A stretch of DNA of 64,000 bases from Vibrio sp. 10N.286.49.B3 (GCF_002873395.1 NZ_MCUV01000013.1:124001-188000); one strand, 5' to 3'. Positions 45,747 through 55,988 are shown, numbered from the stretch's first letter. Numbers and translations: made by a program. Notes: generated by a model not told the origin, from the sequence alone.

Positions 45747-47090
45747 ATGAAGAAATTACTCGCGCTCTCTTTCCCGCTGATTATTTCTCAACTGGTTGCT
45801 GCTGCATTGGTGTTTACTGATGTATGGATGATGTCACGGTTAAGTGTCGTTGACTTGGCTGCTGGCGGTCTAGGCGCTGCTGTATATAACTTTACTTTCC
45901 TTATTGCAGGTAGCACGGTCGGTTGTGCTGCCAATCTCATTGCCATTGCTTATGGTCAAGGTATCGCTCGTCCAGAGCACAGTAAAAAACAAATACGACA
46001 CGTTGTTAAAGGCGGTGTTTTACTAACTTTCCTTTTGAGTATCGTTCTTATCATTGGTCTTTCTTTTACACCACTACTATTAGTAAAAGCTCAGCAACCC
46101 GATGATGTCGTTGCACTGGCGATGGAGTACATCAATACCCTCAAATGGGCAATGCTGCCTACAATGCTGCTATTGGTTTTGCGTGGATTAACCAGTGTAC
46201 TTGGTGATGCTCGTTCCATCATGGTAATGTCTCTTATGACTGTTATCATCAATGTTCCAATTAGTTATCTGCTCGCCTTTACATTCGACTTTGGGCTTGG
46301 TGGTTTAGGGGCTGGTACCGCAATTGCTGCCACGTTAGCTATGCTGTTTTACGGCTATTGGATTTTTGCTCAACAGAAATACCAACAATACGCACCATGG
46401 AAAAACTGTCACGAATATTCACTACGACTATTAGCACCATTGCTCGCTCTTGGTTTACCAATTGCTCTTGCCTCTCTTCTAGAGCACGGTTTAATTTACG
46501 GCGGCACTTTAATGGCAGGAATGTTAAGCGTGACTGCCTTAGCGTTGCAACAAGTGCTATTACAGTGCTTAAGTTTCACTTGGAATATCAACTTTGGTTT
46601 TTGTCAGGGAGCGGCTATTTTAGTTGGTCGAGCTTATGGTGCTGGCGATCTCGCAAGTATCCGTCGTACATCTTGGCTAAGCTTTATGGTCGTCACTGTA
46701 ATCAGCTTGGCATTATCGGCGGTGTTTGTTTTGTGGCCAGATCTCATTGCTGCGATATTTCAGCTTCAAGATAGCGAAGATGGCGTATCTATGACCGCGC
46801 TTTTCTCGGCTGTATTATGGGTTGTCGCTTTATGCTTTGTGGCTGATGCTTGGCAGTTACTGGCAATCAACCTCTTACGAGGAATGAAAATTGTCATTAC
46901 TCCAACTGTAATGACTGCAGTTGGGTACTGGGTATGTGGGATTCCAGCCGCATGGTTACTAATGAAGCACTACGGACTCGCCGGTATATGGGGAGGCATT
47001 GGCATAGGTTTAGCCGTCACCGGAATTTTGTTATTAATTATCGCCATGCATGCAATGACTCCGAAGCGATTTGCCACACTAACAAGGTAA
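45747..47090 (+). CDS. MATE family efflux transporter
   Basis: A 447-residue 12-TM transporter in two homologous halves. LSFPLIISQLVAAALVFTDVWMMSRL at the N-terminus and GLPIALASLLEHGLIYGG at the start of the second half follow the family pattern. These pumps expel cationic drugs or metabolites using sodium or proton gradients. The substrate is not inferable. Control by the divergent LysR protein is likely from placement only. No strong terminator follows. Confidence 0.85.
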   Translation: MKKLLALSFPLIISQLVAAALVFTDVWMMSRLSVVDLAAGGLGAAVYNFTFLIAGSTVGCAANLIAIAYGQGIARPEHSKKQIRHVVKGGVLLTFLLSIVLIIGLSFTPLLLVKAQQPDDVVALAMEYINTLKWAMLPTMLLLVLRGLTSVLGDARSIMVMSLMTVIINVPISYLLAFTFDFGLGGLGAGTAIAATLAMLFYGYWIFAQQKYQQYAPWKNCHEYSLRLLAPLLALGLPIALASLLEHGLIYGGTLMAGMLSVTALALQQVLLQCLSFTWNINFGFCQGAAILVGRAYGAGDLASIRRTSWLSFMVVTVISLALSAVFVLWPDLIAAIFQLQDSEDGVSMTALFSAVLWVVALCFVADAWQLLAINLLRGMKIVITPTVMTAVGYWVCGIPAAWLLMKHYGLAGIWGGIGIGLAVTGILLLIIAMHAMTPKRFATLTR

Positions 47091-47254
47091 ACAGTGAATA
47101 ATTGACAGAAAAGTCAGTTTTAATACTTCAATGATAACAATAGGTTGAGCTAAGCTACCTTTAGCCTATATAATTCATGCGCATTCAAATAATTAACTTA
47201 GTTAAGTTTGATTATTTCCAATATAGCAATAGCTAAACGAATTTTAGGCAACAC

Positions 47255-47635
47255 ATGAAAAAAACAAAATGTCTTCTTATTGCAGTTTCTGCATTAGCAC
47301 TAAGTGGTTGTGCAACACAATATGAACTTGCGCAGCAGCAGAAGAAGAATGATCAAAAGATCACTGAACTAGAATCCAAAGTCGATGCTATAAAAAGTGA
47401 GTCGCAAGGCACGGATGAGGAAATGGCTAAAGCTATCAGTCAGTTACAATCTGAACAATCTCAGTTAGTGTTACAAACCAATAGTGTTAATAAGTCATAC
47501 GCAATCAAAGAAAATGACACGCTGTATAGTATCGCACAAGTAAATAATATGCCGCTTGATGAGTTACTTGCACTAAATCCTCAAATTGATGACCCTCGTG
47601 AACTACTCATTGGGCAAATCATCAACATTAAATAA
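47255..47635 (+). CDS. LysM-domain lipoprotein
   Basis: A 126-residue exported lipoprotein with lipobox ALSGC (Cys19). A coiled-coil segment follows (about 25-75, rich in Gln, Lys and Glu, including ITELESKVDAIKSE), then a C-terminal LysM domain (about 82-126: YAIKENDTLYSIAQVNNMPLD). LysM binds N-acetylglucosamine in peptidoglycan, so the protein probably tethers the envelope to the wall. The coiled coil suggests oligomers. It stands alone with a hairpin element downstream. Confidence 0.82.
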   Translation: MKKTKCLLIAVSALALSGCATQYELAQQQKKNDQKITELESKVDAIKSESQGTDEEMAKAISQLQSEQSQLVLQTNSVNKSYAIKENDTLYSIAQVNNMPLDELLALNPQIDDPRELLIGQIINIK

Positions 47636-47661
47636 ACTATCTAAGTTCTTTTATTGTTAAT

Positions 47662-47704
47662 TAATGCACTTTTTATACTTATCGTATGTAAAATTAGTGC
47701 ATTA
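47662..47704. repeat. Inverted repeat between the LysM and nucleotidase genes
   Basis: TAATGCACT and AGTGCATTA pair perfectly, and the 25-nt loop can extend the stem by TTTTATAC/GTATGTAAAA with a bulge. The outer sequence lacks a T run. It may be a terminator or an mRNA-stabilising structure. Confidence 0.45.
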
Positions 47705-47810
47705 TCACTCTTCTGCAGCAATATTGTCATTAAATGGCATTATAACCGTCATAAACCTCATGCATTCTACCTAAATTATTTACAGAATAGTATTCACAAT
47801 AGGTAATTAC

Positions 47811-49682
47811 ATGAAAAATAACCTCATTGCTTTAAGCATTATTGCAGCACTTACTGGATGTAACTCATCTGATGATGATTCAAACCCATCTAACGACCAT
47901 AGCTTAGATCTACAAATTCTTCACATTAACGATCATCACTCTAAAATTGATGCTACAGATGGACAAAACTTCGTACTTGGTGGTGTTGAAACGAAAGTAG
48001 ACGTGGGTGGTTTCCCACGATTAGTAACTAAAGTTAACGAACTAGCAAAAGAAAACTCGTTAAAACTTCATGCGGGTGATGCAATCACAGGAACAATGTA
48101 CTACAGCCTATTCCGTGACGAATTACCTGACGCATTGATGATGAACCAAGTCTGTTTCGATGCCTTTGCACTTGGTAACCATGAATTTGATGACGGTAAT
48201 GCGCAACTAGCACACTTTATTAACACATTAAAAACTGGCCAGGATAGCTGTGGTACTGAAGTGCTTGCTGCTAATATAGAGGTGCCTAGTGACAACCCAA
48301 TTTACGACCTGTATGCACCTTATAAAGTTTACACCGTTGATGGTAAAAAAGTCGGCGTTATTGGTATCGATGTATCAAGTAAAACAGAGGCTTCTTCATC
48401 ACCTGATAAAGAAACTGAGTTCTTTGATGAAGTGGAAACTGCACAAAAATATATCGATATTTTAAAAGATGAGCAGGATGTTGAAAATATTGTGTTACTA
48501 ACCCATTACGGTTACGAAAATGATATCGCGATGGCTAAGCAGTTAACCGGTGTTGATGTCATTATCGGTGGTGATAGCCATACATTACTGGGTGACGAAG
48601 ATACATTTAAAGCAATTGACCAAGCAGTTTCTGGTGACTACCCGACTATTGTAGAAAATGTAGACGGTGATAAAGTATGTGTTGCACAGGCATGGGATAA
48701 TTCACGTGCTCTTGGTGAGTTAAATATCTCTTTTGCAAGCGATGGTACTGTTGCATCATGTTCTGGTACACCGCACATTCTACTTGGTGATACATTCACA
48801 CCACAGGATGACGAGCAAACTAAACATACTGCCGATGAACTAACGAAAATTACCGACTTTATTGCAGCAACAAAAGAGTTATCATTTGTTGAAGCAGATC
48901 TTGTAACAACTGATAAACTGTCTGAATATTCAGAGCTTATCGATGAAAAGAAAGTTGAAGAGATTGGATATAGTGAGGCTAACCTGTGTAATGAACGTGT
49001 TCCAGGTAGCGGCCATAGTTCGGGCGACCTATGTGGCACAGATAACGAAGCACGTGAATTCCTAAACAACCACGGTAGTGTAATGGCTAATATCGTCTCA
49101 GAGGCCTTTGCTCATCTTTCATTACGTTCAGATATTGCTATCCAAAACTCAGGTGGTGTACGTAACAGTATTCCTGCAGGTAACGTAACTGTCGGTCATG
49201 CCTTTGATGTTTTACCTTTTGACAACTTCATCGTTAACTTAGATATGACTGGCCAAGAGATTGTCGATACTATCGAAGATGCAATCGATAATACCATTGT
49301 AAATAGTTCTTCAGGTGCATTCCCTGCAGCCCATAACTTACGTTTCGATGTTGATATGAACCAAGAAAAAGGTGCGCGTATCACTAACGTAGAAGCAAGA
49401 AAGCGTGCAACTGAAGATGGACATGAAGATGAAAATTGGCACGAAATCAAGCTAACAGAGATTTATGTGGTAGCAACAAACGATTTCATTGCTGCGGGTG
49501 GTGATCTATATACTTCGATGATTCCAGCTTATGAAGATGATAGCCGTAGAGAAGACACTGGTCTACTTTACACTGACTCACTAATGAACTACATCAAAGC
49601 ACTTGAAGAAGAAGGTAAATCGTTAGAGCACCCAACTATTGAAGATATGATGGTACAAAGCTTTATCGCATTAGAAGATTAA
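47811..49682 (+). CDS. 5'-nucleotidase/UshA-family lipoprotein
   Basis: A 623-residue surface or periplasmic lipoprotein (lipobox LTGC, Cys17) followed by an acidic Ser/Asp spacer. The N-terminal metallophosphoesterase domain has ILHINDHHSKID, GDAITGTMYYSLF, LGNHEFDDG and GGDSHTLLG, together supplying two-metal ligands. The C-terminal 5'-nucleotidase domain has the substrate loop NSGGVRNSIPAGNVTVG and FDVLPFDN. It should release phosphate and nucleosides from extracellular nucleotides. It differs from E. coli UshA (550) by about 70 extra residues, mainly between the two domains. A perfect terminator follows. Confidence 0.85.
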   Translation: MKNNLIALSIIAALTGCNSSDDDSNPSNDHSLDLQILHINDHHSKIDATDGQNFVLGGVETKVDVGGFPRLVTKVNELAKENSLKLHAGDAITGTMYYSLFRDELPDALMMNQVCFDAFALGNHEFDDGNAQLAHFINTLKTGQDSCGTEVLAANIEVPSDNPIYDLYAPYKVYTVDGKKVGVIGIDVSSKTEASSSPDKETEFFDEVETAQKYIDILKDEQDVENIVLLTHYGYENDIAMAKQLTGVDVIIGGDSHTLLGDEDTFKAIDQAVSGDYPTIVENVDGDKVCVAQAWDNSRALGELNISFASDGTVASCSGTPHILLGDTFTPQDDEQTKHTADELTKITDFIAATKELSFVEADLVTTDKLSEYSELIDEKKVEEIGYSEANLCNERVPGSGHSSGDLCGTDNEAREFLNNHGSVMANIVSEAFAHLSLRSDIAIQNSGGVRNSIPAGNVTVGHAFDVLPFDNFIVNLDMTGQEIVDTIEDAIDNTIVNSSSGAFPAAHNLRFDVDMNQEKGARITNVEARKRATEDGHEDENWHEIKLTEIYVVATNDFIAAGGDLYTSMIPAYEDDSRREDTGLLYTDSLMNYIKALEEEGKSLEHPTIEDMMVQSFIALED

Positions 49683-49745
49683 TAAGTATTTATAAAACCA
49701 ACTATGCCGTTTCATCAATAGACTCGCGATGTAGTTAATCACTTA

Positions 49746-49777
49746 AGCACTGAATGTCCCCCATTCAGTGCTTTTTT
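49746..49777 (+). terminator. Strong terminator after the nucleotidase gene
   Basis: AGCACTGAATG pairs perfectly (11 bp) with CATTCAGTGCT over a 5-nt loop, followed by TTTTTA. Confidence 0.93.
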
Positions 49778-49995
49778 ATCTGACCAATCAAAATTTACCT
49801 AACAACCTCACATCCAAAACCATTTGCATCCAAACACTCTCATCTCATTATCTTTTTAACCTTTTTTTATTAATCAGTTACCAAATTTGATGTTAATAGT
49901 AGCCATAAAATTCACCCTTAATTAACAACATTAGAGCTATCAACCTATATAAATACTGAAAATTAATGCAATTATGGCTTTATACCCTATATAAC

Positions 49996-50011
49996 TGAGA
50001 TCGTGATCACT
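49996..50011 (+). promoter_or_regulatory. Possible CRP site upstream of galM
   Basis: TGAGA-TCGTGA-TCACT matches TGTGA-N6-TCACA at 8 of 10 positions and lies 97 bp before galM. Sugar genes in vibrios are commonly CRP-activated. Pattern-based only. Confidence 0.35.
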
Positions 50012-50107
50012 TTTGTAATTTTAGATAATTCATAATACGAAAAACATAATAGAAAAAAACTCTGTGCTAATTAAAAATAGAACACATAAGAACGGAGTAT
50101 CACTATT

Positions 50108-51148
50108 ATGAATTTAAGCCCAACGATGAACCTAAACCCTAACGCAATAGAAACTAAGTGGGGAGAGTACAAGCTATTCTCATTATCAAATAAGCATGGT
50201 ACACAAGTCGATATCTCTGATCTTGGTGCGACCATCGTTAATTTTTTTGTCAATGATAAGCAAAATACAAAACGTAATATTGTTCTAGGATACGACACGC
50301 CACAGGAATACCTTGAAGGGCAAAACTACTTCGGCTGCGTCGTCGGCCCTTGGGCTAACCGTATTGCTAACGGTCAATTTGAGCTTGATGGCAAACAAAT
50401 TAACCTTGAACTAAACGAAGGCTCTAATCATTTACATGGTGCCTCTGCTAGTCTTGGTTGTAAACGTTGGATCGTCAAAAGCGCTGCCATAAATGAAGTC
50501 GTCTTTGAAGTTAGTAGTGAAGAAGATGAAGCAGGATTCCCATCAGCTATCAACTTCACAGTCTCTTACCAACTAACAGACAGTGACGAATTAATTATTA
50601 AATATTCGGCGAAATCTGAAAAAAGAACGCCAATCAATATGACGCAACATACCTACTTCAACTTAGATGGACACAGAGATGTGCTTAACCATCAAATACA
50701 GGTACTTGCTGACTCATATCTACATGTTAACGAACTAGCCATTCCTGTTGAACAAGCATCCGTTACCGGTACACCGCTTGATTTACGTACATTAACAACT
50801 ATCAAAGACAACATTGATAGCGATTTTAACCAACTCAATTACGCAGGCGGCTTTGATCATTGCTGGTGTCTTCCTGGTAATGGTATGCAAAAAGCAGCCA
50901 ACGTATTTGATGAAGCAAGTGGACTTAATCTTGAGGTCTATACCGACCAAATTGGTATCCAGTTTTATAGTGGTAACTTTATCGATAATGTCCAAGGCAG
51001 AGATGGTCAACTATATACCAAACGATTTGGCTTATGTTTAGAAACTCAATGCTACCCAGATCAAGTCAATATGGGCAATGCTGAAGACTGCATATTCAGC
51101 GCCGATAAAACCTATGAACACAATGTTATTTATAAAGTAAGTAAATAA
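50108..51148 (+). CDS. galM: Aldose 1-epimerase (galactose mutarotase)
   Basis: A 346-residue beta-sandwich enzyme that interconverts alpha and beta anomers of aldoses. It shows the family's GCVVGPWANRIANGQF, the catalytic His in MTQHTYFNLDG, and the catalytic Glu in LCLETQCYPDQ. The length equals E. coli GalM (346). It lies 108 bp before a sugar isomerase-like gene and upstream of a GH3 glycosidase, so it probably serves sugar released by that enzyme and may not be galactose-specific. No gal operon partners are present. Confidence 0.88.
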   Translation: MNLSPTMNLNPNAIETKWGEYKLFSLSNKHGTQVDISDLGATIVNFFVNDKQNTKRNIVLGYDTPQEYLEGQNYFGCVVGPWANRIANGQFELDGKQINLELNEGSNHLHGASASLGCKRWIVKSAAINEVVFEVSSEEDEAGFPSAINFTVSYQLTDSDELIIKYSAKSEKRTPINMTQHTYFNLDGHRDVLNHQIQVLADSYLHVNELAIPVEQASVTGTPLDLRTLTTIKDNIDSDFNQLNYAGGFDHCWCLPGNGMQKAANVFDEASGLNLEVYTDQIGIQFYSGNFIDNVQGRDGQLYTKRFGLCLETQCYPDQVNMGNAEDCIFSADKTYEHNVIYKVSK

Positions 51149-51256
51149 CCTCTCTGTATTAAATTTTATTAATAATGAGCGCAATCATTATTTATACACA
51201 AATAACAATAATACCTGCGCTTAGTAGGTATTCATTAACAATATGAGAACTCTATT

Positions 51257-52747
51257 ATGATTAATATCCCAACGTTAAGACTTGGCATCGTTGCTGTGAG
51301 CCGCGACTGTTTCCCTATTTCACTATCTGAAGAGCGTCGCCGTTCTGTGGTTGCAAACTGTGTTGAGCGCGATGTTGAAGTTATCGAGCTTGAAACTATT
51401 ATCGAAAATGAAAACGATATGGTAAAAGCACTTGCAGAAGCAACTGAAGCTGGTATTAACTCACTGGTTATTTACCTTGGTAACTTTGGTCCTGAAGGTC
51501 CTCTGACACAAATGGCGCAGCGTTTTGATGGTCCTGTCATGTTTGTATCGGCAGCTGAAGAATCAACAGCATGTCTTGCTGACGCACGTGGTGATGCATA
51601 CTGCGGTATGTTAAACGCTTCATACAGTGCTGGTTTACGTAATATTCGCCCTCACATTCCTGAGTACCCAGTTGGTACTCCAAGTGAAGTGGCGAAAATG
51701 ATTGAAGACTTTACGCCAGTCGCTCGTACTATCTTAGGTCTTAAAGGATTGAAAATATTTAGCTTTGGTCCTCGCCCACAAGATTTTGTTGCTTGTAATG
51801 CACCTATCAAAGCCTTGTTTGATCTTGGCGTTGAAATTATGGAAAACAGTGAACTTGACCTTTATGACCTTTACCTTGAAGCTGAAGGACATGAGGATAT
51901 TCCGGCTATCATTGCTGATATGGAAGCAGAATTAGGTGACAACAACCCATACCCGGATCTACTGCCAAAACTCGCACAATACGAAGCTGCACTGCTTGAT
52001 TTCCATAAAGCAAACCTAGGCGCTTCAACATTTGGTGTATTTGCGAATAAATGTTGGCCTTCATTTGAAAAATTCTTCGGCTTTGTACCATGTTACGTCA
52101 ACGCTCGTTTAGCTGAGCGTGGTATTCCAGTCGCATGTGAAGTCGATATTTACGGTGCACTTTCTGAATACATGATCACATGTGCAACAAATCAGCCAGC
52201 GACGCTACTTGATATTAACAACTCAGTCCCTGCTGACATGGTTGAAAACAATGCCGATGTTATGGGTGATTACACAGCTAAAGACTTATTTATGGGCTTC
52301 CACTGTGGTAACACAGCATCAAGCTGCATGAAAAATTCACAGCTACGTTTCCAAAAAATCATGCATAGCTTAATGGAACCAGGCCAAGAACCAAACATCA
52401 CACGTGGTACGTTAGAAGGCCAAATTAAGCCAGGCGAAGTAACGTTATTCCGCCTTCAATCAACTGCAGATACGAAGCTTCGTGCTTACGTTGCTCAAGG
52501 TGATATCTTAGATATTGATCCACAATCATTTGGTTCTATCGCTGTATTTGCTATTCCAGAAATGCAACGTTTCTACCGCCAAGTACTCATTCAAAAACGC
52601 TACCCTCACCATGCTGGTATTGCGTTTGGTAATGTTGGTAAAACAATGTACCAAGTGCTGAACCTGCTAGGTGTGACTGAAATTGATTACAACCAACCAG
52701 CATCAGAGCGTTACCCAAATGAAATCCCTTGTACTTTCTTAAACTAA
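51257..52747 (+). CDS. L-fucose/L-arabinose isomerase-family protein
   Basis: A 496-residue protein of the FucI/AraA superfamily. The N-terminal half is a Rossmann-like fold (LRLGIVAVSRDCFP) with the metal-site region FANKCWPSFEKFFGFVPC and ACEVDIYGALSEYM, where Glu and Asp would bind Mn. The C-terminal part has LFMGFHCGNTASSCM and ends PNEIPCTFLN. It should interconvert an aldose and a ketose; the sugar is unknown. Codon use is strongly biased, suggesting abundant protein. It sits between galM and the GH3 glycosidase, consistent with a glycoside-degradation cluster, but no transporter or kinase is adjacent. Confidence 0.8.
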   Translation: MINIPTLRLGIVAVSRDCFPISLSEERRRSVVANCVERDVEVIELETIIENENDMVKALAEATEAGINSLVIYLGNFGPEGPLTQMAQRFDGPVMFVSAAEESTACLADARGDAYCGMLNASYSAGLRNIRPHIPEYPVGTPSEVAKMIEDFTPVARTILGLKGLKIFSFGPRPQDFVACNAPIKALFDLGVEIMENSELDLYDLYLEAEGHEDIPAIIADMEAELGDNNPYPDLLPKLAQYEAALLDFHKANLGASTFGVFANKCWPSFEKFFGFVPCYVNARLAERGIPVACEVDIYGALSEYMITCATNQPATLLDINNSVPADMVENNADVMGDYTAKDLFMGFHCGNTASSCMKNSQLRFQKIMHSLMEPGQEPNITRGTLEGQIKPGEVTLFRLQSTADTKLRAYVAQGDILDIDPQSFGSIAVFAIPEMQRFYRQVLIQKRYPHHAGIAFGNVGKTMYQVLNLLGVTEIDYNQPASERYPNEIPCTFLN

Positions 52748-52789
52748 TTAAGATTAAGTACAAATCCTGAAGTATTGATTAACAATATT

Positions 52790-52812
52790 GGAGGGCAATC
52801 AAACTGCCCTCC
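52790..52812. terminator. Hairpin between the isomerase and GH3 genes
   Basis: GGAGGGCA and TGCCCTCC form a perfect 8-bp stem with a 7-nt loop, with weak T content after it. It may terminate or protect the upstream message, separating it from the GH3 gene. Confidence 0.6.
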
Positions 52813-52969
52813 TAATCTATTGTGAAATAACTAACTGTTACACATCACTCATTAGCATTACCCCAAATCCCAAATCAACCATTTAATATTCGCTTTTTTC
52901 CTAGCTCGCTGACTGTAGCGATAATTTTTCCTTTTTAATCAACCGTTATCAACTATTACGTGACTATCT

Positions 52970-55744
52970 ATGAACAAGACTCTGATTCTCCAAGCACAAC
53001 AAAATCTTATTCCTGTCAGTCGTCAAGCGGCGGCTGAAGGCATTGTACTTTTAAAAAACAACGACGCCGTTTTACCATTAACCCCACAGGATACGGTGTC
53101 TCTTTTTGGTCGTTGTCAAATTGATACTTACCGTAGTGGTACTGGATCTGGCGGAGCGGTTAATGTTCCTTATTCGGTGAGCCTTTTAGAGGGGCTACGT
53201 GCCAACTCAAGCATTAATGTCAACGAACAGCTAGTCACTGTGTATCAAGATTGGATTGCAAGTCACCCCTTTGATGACGGTGGTGGTGGCTGGGTTTCAG
53301 AACCTTGGTTCCAACAAGAAATGCTATTAAGTGATCAGGTCGTTACTAATGCTGCTCAACAATCGAATAAAGCGATGGTCTTTATCGGTCGCACTGCCGG
53401 CGAAGATCAAGACAATGCTGATGAGCCTGGATCATACCGCTTAACGGATCGAGAAATGGATATGCTTACTAAGGTAACACGATCGTTCTCAGATGTTATT
53501 GTCGTAATGAACGTAACGAACATTATGGACATGGCATGGCTAAATACGCTTGAAAATAACCAAGCGATTAAAGCGGTGATGTACAGTTGGGCAGCCGGTA
53601 TGGAAGGAGGACACGCCTTTGCTGATGTTGTCTCTGGCGCTCAATCTCCAAGCGGTCGTCTTACCGATACAATTGCTTATCATCTGTCAGATTACCCATC
53701 ATCAGCTCATTTTGGTCGTAGTGATCGCAACCTGTATGCTGAAGATATTTATGTTGGCTACCGTTACTTCGAGACGTTTAATCCTGAAGTGGTGCAATTT
53801 GAATTTGGTGCAGGTCTTTCTTACACCGATTTTCATCATGAACTTATGCACTATTCCACTCAAGGTGAAGGGGCTGATACCAAGCTTCATTTTGATATCA
53901 AAGTAACGAATACCGGTACTGCATTTGCCAGTAAAGAAGTGGTACAACTCTATGTCAGCGCACCACAAGGTCTCCTTGGCAAGCCGAATAGAGTGCTAGC
54001 GGGTTTCACTAAAACACAATTGATTCCACCACAAGAAAGTGAAGTCGTTCATGTATCGATCCCCCTTGCCTCTCTTGCTTCTTACGATGATAACGGGGTA
54101 ACAGGTTGTATTAATAGTTATGTTTTAGAGTCTGGCGATTATCAATTTTACCTCGGTGGTGATGTGCGTCATGCTCAACCTATCGCTGCTTGCTTTACGC
54201 TAGAAACGCTCTTAGTTACCGAAACTCTGAGCGAAGTTTGCGCTCCGATCAAAGCTTTTGATCGCATTAAGCCTGGCAAGAGAAATGATTTAGGCATTTA
54301 TCAGCTAGATCATGACAATGTCCCGCTTCGTAGCATCTGTATGGCTGAACGTATCCACGCGAACATGCCACCGAGCTATCCGATAACGGGTTGTAAAAAC
54401 ATTAAGTTAATCGATGTAAAACAAGGCACTGCAACTCTTGAGGATTTTATTTCTCAAATGACTCCCGAGCAATTAGCTACCATTATTTGTGGTGAAGGCA
54501 TGTGCAGCCCTAAAGTTACACCGGGAACCGCTTCGGCATTTGGCGGCGTATCTGAAGACTTATTTAACCTTGGGATCCCCGTTGTTGCTGCTGCTGATGG
54601 ACCTTCAGGAATACGCATGGACAGCGGTCATAAAGCAACTCAAGTGCCGATTGGTACCCTACTTGGCTGCACTTGGAACCAAACGCTAAATGAAGATTTA
54701 TTTTTCCTCATTGGTCAGGAGTTGCGAGCTAACAACATCGACAATCTATTAGGTCCTGGCATTAATATTCATCGTCATCCATTAAATGGTCGAAATTTTG
54801 AGTATTTTTCAGAAGACCCATTAATGACCGGTATGATGGCTGCAGCGCAAACTCGTGGTTTAAGCAAGGCTGGAGTATCAGGCACGATCAAACACTTTGC
54901 AGCGAATGACCAAGAAACCGCTCGAGTCGATGTAGATAGCATCATGTCACAACGTGCACTGCGTGAAATACATATCAAGCCTTTTGAAATCGCGGTAAAA
55001 CAAGGACATGCTTCTAGTATCATGACGTCATATAACCCAGTCAATGGTCACTGGGCTGCTTCAAATTATGATCTCAACACCACGGTATTACGTGATGAAT
55101 GGGGCTATGATGGTATTGTGATGACCGATTGGTGGGCAAAGATGAACGACCCTATCGAGGCTGGCGAAGAGAGCAAAACCTTCACCTCATTTATGATCCG
55201 TGCGCAGAATGATCTGTATATGGTGGTGGAAAATGATGGGGCTGAAAGCAATGTCATGGGTGATGACACGCTTGAAGCGCTCGACAATGGCACACTAGAG
55301 CTTGGAGAATTACAACGCTGTGCAATGAACATCTGCCGTTTTATTATGACGACTCCAGTGATGGATCGCCCACTAACGGTATACAACCCAATTAAACACT
55401 TTGCTCCTTTGCGCAATACCCCGCAAGGTGAAACGCTTTCTATTGAGCAAGATATTGTCTTGAACACCATAGAAAATAAATCGATTGTTCTTGAGGTAAA
55501 AGAAGTAGGGATCTATCAATTTAACGGCAAAGTAAAATACGATCTTAGCCCGATAGCTCAATCATCATTTAGTTTATTTTTAAATGGCGACTTCTGCATG
55601 ACCCTTGCTCATTGTGGCACTGATGGCAAACTCATTACTGTTGAAGGGCGAAAGCTGCAGCTAGAGCCAGGCTTTTACTCTCTGGATATCAACTTTATAA
55701 AACCAGGTTTAGAGCTAGAGAGAGTGGTCATCATTAAAGAATAA
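52970..55744 (+). CDS. GH3 family glycoside hydrolase with permuted domain order
   Basis: A 924-residue cytoplasmic enzyme (no signal peptide). The usual GH3 order is reversed. Residues about 15-270 are the alpha/beta sandwich domain (AAEGIVLLKNNDAVLPLT, FGAGLSYTDF at its end). Residues 285-375 are an FnIII-like domain (VTNTGTAFASKEVVQLYV). Residues about 490-770 are the catalytic TIM barrel (AADGPSGIR, LGPGINIHRHPLNGRNFEYFSEDP, KHFAANDQE) with the nucleophile Asp720 in VMTDWWA. The pattern matches reverse-order beta-glucosidases known from rumen bacteria. The substrate is probably a short beta-gluco- or xylo-oligosaccharide brought into the cell. It is last in the galM-isomerase cluster and is followed by a good terminator. 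Confidence 0.85.
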   Translation: MNKTLILQAQQNLIPVSRQAAAEGIVLLKNNDAVLPLTPQDTVSLFGRCQIDTYRSGTGSGGAVNVPYSVSLLEGLRANSSINVNEQLVTVYQDWIASHPFDDGGGGWVSEPWFQQEMLLSDQVVTNAAQQSNKAMVFIGRTAGEDQDNADEPGSYRLTDREMDMLTKVTRSFSDVIVVMNVTNIMDMAWLNTLENNQAIKAVMYSWAAGMEGGHAFADVVSGAQSPSGRLTDTIAYHLSDYPSSAHFGRSDRNLYAEDIYVGYRYFETFNPEVVQFEFGAGLSYTDFHHELMHYSTQGEGADTKLHFDIKVTNTGTAFASKEVVQLYVSAPQGLLGKPNRVLAGFTKTQLIPPQESEVVHVSIPLASLASYDDNGVTGCINSYVLESGDYQFYLGGDVRHAQPIAACFTLETLLVTETLSEVCAPIKAFDRIKPGKRNDLGIYQLDHDNVPLRSICMAERIHANMPPSYPITGCKNIKLIDVKQGTATLEDFISQMTPEQLATIICGEGMCSPKVTPGTASAFGGVSEDLFNLGIPVVAAADGPSGIRMDSGHKATQVPIGTLLGCTWNQTLNEDLFFLIGQELRANNIDNLLGPGINIHRHPLNGRNFEYFSEDPLMTGMMAAAQTRGLSKAGVSGTIKHFAANDQETARVDVDSIMSQRALREIHIKPFEIAVKQGHASSIMTSYNPVNGHWAASNYDLNTTVLRDEWGYDGIVMTDWWAKMNDPIEAGEESKTFTSFMIRAQNDLYMVVENDGAESNVMGDDTLEALDNGTLELGELQRCAMNICRFIMTTPVMDRPLTVYNPIKHFAPLRNTPQGETLSIEQDIVLNTIENKSIVLEVKEVGIYQFNGKVKYDLSPIAQSSFSLFLNGDFCMTLAHCGTDGKLITVEGRKLQLEPGFYSLDINFIKPGLELERVVIIKE

Positions 55745-55793
55745 CGTTCATAGATAGGTAGATCTGAATCGCTATCAACGTGTACCAATAGAC

Positions 55794-55853
55794 AAACCTT
55801 CGATGCTACTTTTTTCTTGCTGATTAAAAGTACCTAAAGCTCGAAGGTTTTTT
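55794..55853 (+). terminator. Terminator after the GH3 gene
   Basis: AAACCTTCGA pairs with TCGAAGGTTT (10 bp), with an inner ACTTTT/AAAAGT stem, followed by TTTC. Confidence 0.85.
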
Positions 55854-55988
55854 CATACCCTAAACTATTTGTTGTTATCGATTAATAGCCGCATAATAAC
55901 CCATGCATAAACTAGGATGAAATATCATCACTTTTTATTCTTTCTTACCCACCTGAGTTACACTGTCACCTGAGAGGTTGTTGAATTA

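Larger units (their letters stand above)
49683..50107 (+). other. Intergenic region between nucleotidase and galM
   Basis: About 425 bp. It contains the nucleotidase terminator at 49746-49777, then AT-rich DNA with no ORF, a CRP-like site at 49996-50011 and the galM ribosome site ACGGAG. Confidence 0.6.
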
